DNA from: Chloroflexota bacterium
GTDB taxonomy: Bacteria; Chloroflexota; Anaerolineae; Anaerolineales; Villigracilaceae
Direction of reading: 5' to 3'
NCBI GenBank assembly: GCA_023484185.1
Contig: JAMDBC010000138.1
Location: 1-7,638 of the forward strand
Length of the DNA: 7,638 nucleotides
Shown here: in pieces, positions 6,602-7,638 of the stretch
Layout of the letters: every line of letters starts with the position of its first letter
How positions within the stretch are numbered: position 1 is the stretch's first letter
Notes under the pieces: generated by a model
Seen by the model: the letters and a program-made list of their open reading frames with translations, nothing else
Databases searched by the model: none
Told to the model about the DNA's origin: nothing
Position numbers and translations under genes: made by a program

Positions 6602-7288
6602 CTATTTATCCGAAAATTTATAACCCACGCCGTAAACCGTGAGGATATATTTCGGTTCACTGGCTTTGACTTCGATCTTGCGACGGATATTTTTGATGTG
6701 CGCGTCAATGGCACGTTCATAAGATTCAAACGCCACGCCATGGATTGCGTCCAAAAGTTGAGCGCGCGTGAAGACGCGCCCTGGTTGACGCGCCAACACG
6801 GCCAATAGTTCGAATTCGGTGGGAGTCAGCTCTTCGAGGCTGCGTCCGCTCGAAGTCACGCGCAGACGCGGAATATCGAGAGTCAGATCGGCGATGCGAA
6901 TAATATCTGAAGTTGACGTGGTCGCATTCTCGATCCGTCGAAACACCACACGGACTCTGGCAACCAATTCCTTCGGGCTGAACGGCTTGGTCATGTAATC
7001 GTCTGCGCCGAGTTCGAGACCGATAAGTTTATCGGATTCTTCGGAGCGGGCCGTGAGCATGATGATGGGCGCGTTGGACGTTTTGCGGAACTCGCGGGTG
7101 AAATCGAGACCGTCCATTTGCGGCAGGCCGAGATCGAGAACGACCATGTCAGGCCTGTCGGTTTTCGCGTGCGAGAGCGCCGACTTGCCATCGTACGCGA
7201 TGAGAACGCCAAAACCCGCGCGCTCGAGATAATCGCGCACGAGTTGAGTGATCTTGGGTTCGTCGTCAACAACGAGGATGGTTTTCAT
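6602..7288 (-). CDS. OmpR/PhoB-family DNA-binding response regulator
   Basis: A transcription factor controlled by phosphorylation, almost certainly the partner of the histidine kinase encoded next. The 228 residues comprise a receiver domain (1-118) with acidic pocket D8/D9, phospho-acceptor D52 in VVLDLGLP, switch T79 in MLTA and K101 in TKPFSP. A winged-helix DNA-binding domain follows (about 130-226) with LTPTEFELLAVL (154-165), recognition-helix region YERAIDAHIKNIRRKIE (190-206) and YGVGYKF. All key residues are present. The ATG at 7288 is certain from the MKTILVVDDE start, but AATCAAATT upstream gives no Shine-Dalgarno. The start lies only 10 bp from the end of a 137-bp palindromic repeat, so its expression signals must be inside or beyond that repeat. 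The regulon cannot be deduced. Confidence 0.96.
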   Translation of the reverse strand: MKTILVVDDEPKITQLVRDYLERAGFGVLIAYDGKSALSHAKTDRPDMVVLDLGLPQMDGLDFTREFRKTSNAPIIMLTARSEESDKLIGLELGADDYMTKPFSPKELVARVRVVFRRIENATTSTSDIIRIADLTLDIPRLRVTSSGRSLEELTPTEFELLAVLARQPGRVFTRAQLLDAIHGVAFESYERAIDAHIKNIRRKIEVKASEPKYILTVYGVGYKFSDK

Positions 7289-7294
7289 AATTTG

Positions 7295-7300
7295 ATTATG
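7295..7300 (-). promoter_or_regulatory. Candidate leaderless -10 box for the response regulator
   Basis: Minus-strand CATAAT (5 of 6 to TATAAT) ends exactly 6 nt before the ATG, so a start at the A of ATG is plausible. Its first two bases belong to the end of the adjacent repeat (TGACA) and the rest to unique sequence, so the repeat may have helped create the box. A TTGCTT 18 bp upstream, inside the repeat, is a weak -35. Competes with the promoter at 7444-7471. Confidence 0.3.
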
Positions 7301-7435
7301 TCATTGCGAGCCTTCGGGAAGCAATCCCCTCGCGAATGAGGAGATTGCTTCCCCGGAAAAACACCGGGACAGGCGGGCGGGGTTTCGATACAGCGGACTA
7401 ACACCGCCTACTCAACCACCGCCCTCGCAATGACA
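7299..7435. repeat. 137-bp composite palindromic repeat (MITE- or REP-like)
   Basis: The ends are perfect 12-bp inverted repeats: TGTCATTGCGAG at 7299-7310 and CTCGCAATGACA at 7424-7435. Just inside the first end is a long hairpin (7316-7353): an 11-bp stem, GGGAAGCAATC with GATTGCTTCCC, a one-base mismatch, then a 4-bp CCTC/GAGG stem. A second hairpin follows (CCCGG 7352-7356 with CCGGG 7364-7368). The motif set TGTCATTGCGAG plus GAAGCAATC resembles non-coding palindromes I recall as dispersed in many bacterial genomes, including Chloroflexota. There is no open reading frame inside, so it would be non-autonomous. No target-site duplication is obvious. Confidence 0.8.
7375..7424. repeat. Second palindromic element nested in the repeat
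   Basis: GGGCGG (7375-7380) and CCGCCC (7419-7424) bound an inner segment beginning GGTTTCGATAC (7381-7391) and ending CTACTCAACCACC, with a GCGG/CCGC stem (7393-7396 and 7404-7407) at its centre. The pair GGTTTCGATAC...TACTCAACC recalls another kind of dispersed intergenic palindrome. Its placement within the outer inverted ends suggests a composite of two repeat types. Confidence 0.55.
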
Positions 7436-7443
7436 GCAAGCCA

Positions 7444-7471
7444 ATTATACGTGCTTATTCTTTCTTGTCTT
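7444..7471 (-). promoter_or_regulatory. Candidate sigma-70-type promoter upstream of the repeat
   Basis: Minus-strand AAGACA (7466-7471, 4 of 6 to TTGACA), a 16-bp spacer and a perfect TATAAT (7444-7449) form a plausible promoter. The -35 lies in the last codons of the small membrane protein gene. Transcription would begin near 7437 and put the whole 137-bp repeat in a leader of about 150 nt ahead of the response regulator. Confidence 0.45.
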
Positions 7472-7638
7472 CGGCCGGCTGTCCATGAGCGCGATCGTGC
7501 ATTTCCTTGAACATCGGCGGGACACCATCTTCACCGTGCCAGTGGCCGTGCATGTGACGTCCCATGCCCCAGCGCGGACCCCAGATCATAAAGCGGAAGG
7601 CGCGCATCGCCAGAAAAAACAGGAAGAGCGGGATCAAC
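7455..7638 (-). CDS. Small His-rich membrane protein, 5' end outside window
   Basis: I do not recognise the family. The last 61 or so residues are visible. They begin with a hydrophobic segment (IPLFLFFLAMRAFRFMIWG) and continue as a polar tail of about 40 residues rich in His, Gly, Trp and Met (RHMHGHWHGEDG, then MHDRAHG; six His in all), ending in a charged AEDKKE. One membrane anchor is likely. Arg residues after the hydrophobic segment favour a cytoplasmic tail. The frame stays open to the window edge, and the TTG at 7637 is probably an internal Leu rather than the start. The His-rich tail could bind metal ions. Location just before the two-component genes, on the same strand, suggests an accessory role or a target, but this is inference. 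Confidence 0.7.
   Translation of the reverse strand, partial: LIPLFLFFLAMRAFRFMIWGPRWGMGRHMHGHWHGEDGVPPMFKEMHDRAHGQPAEDKKE

Noticed and set aside
7316..7353. Long hairpin as a small structured RNA or CRISPR repeat
   Set aside because: Only one copy in the window and no spacer pattern; it is better explained as the internal stem of the palindromic repeat.

Overview
The window is a compact, entirely minus-strand bacterial housekeeping region of about 7.6 kb. Reading in the direction of transcription (high to low coordinates) it holds: the 3' end of a small histidine-rich membrane protein gene; a 137-bp palindromic repeat; an OmpR-family response regulator; two strong hairpins; a membrane histidine kinase; a 124-bp leader region; then rpsP (S16), khpA (KH RNA-binding protein), rimM, dprA, a monofunctional mannose-1-phosphate guanylyltransferase, and topA, which runs off the left edge. 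The balanced base composition, the small zinc-ribbon module on the N-terminus of topoisomerase I, the rpsP-khpA-rimM start of the operon and the kind of dispersed palindromes seen suggest a member of the Chloroflexota, probably class Anaerolineae. That placement is inference from gene content; no rRNA or other taxonomic marker is present.

Region by region: 7455-7638 small membrane protein (5' end outside the window); 7289-7454 intergenic, mostly one composite repeat with inverted ends; 6602-7288 response regulator; 6522-6601 spacer filled by two GC-rich hairpins; 5391-6521 histidine kinase; 5267-5390 candidate promoter and leader of the ribosomal operon, with one hairpin and a 12-bp palindrome overlapping the rpsP Shine-Dalgarno; 1-5266 six genes with gaps of 65 bp or less (rpsP, khpA, rimM, dprA, manC, topA). 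No stretch above 300 bp lacks a gene, and I see no tRNA, rRNA, CRISPR array, transposase or convincing intrinsic terminator.

Functionally the six-gene block joins 30S assembly (S16, RimM), RNA binding (KhpA), single-strand DNA handling (DprA), GDP-mannose supply (ManC) and supercoiling control (TopA). It looks like two widely known conserved pairs or clusters (rpsP-khpA-rimM and dprA-topA) joined, with a sugar nucleotidyltransferase placed between dprA and topA. The two-component system has almost no extracytoplasmic sensor region and lies beside a His-rich membrane protein, so envelope or metal sensing is possible but unproven.

I found no new enzyme system. The points that repay a second look are non-coding: the composite repeat immediately before the response regulator, the twin hairpins between regulator and kinase, the palindrome at the rpsP ribosome-binding site, and two genes (response regulator, dprA) that lack a Shine-Dalgarno but have a -10-like hexamer exactly 6 nt before the ATG, as expected of leaderless mRNAs.
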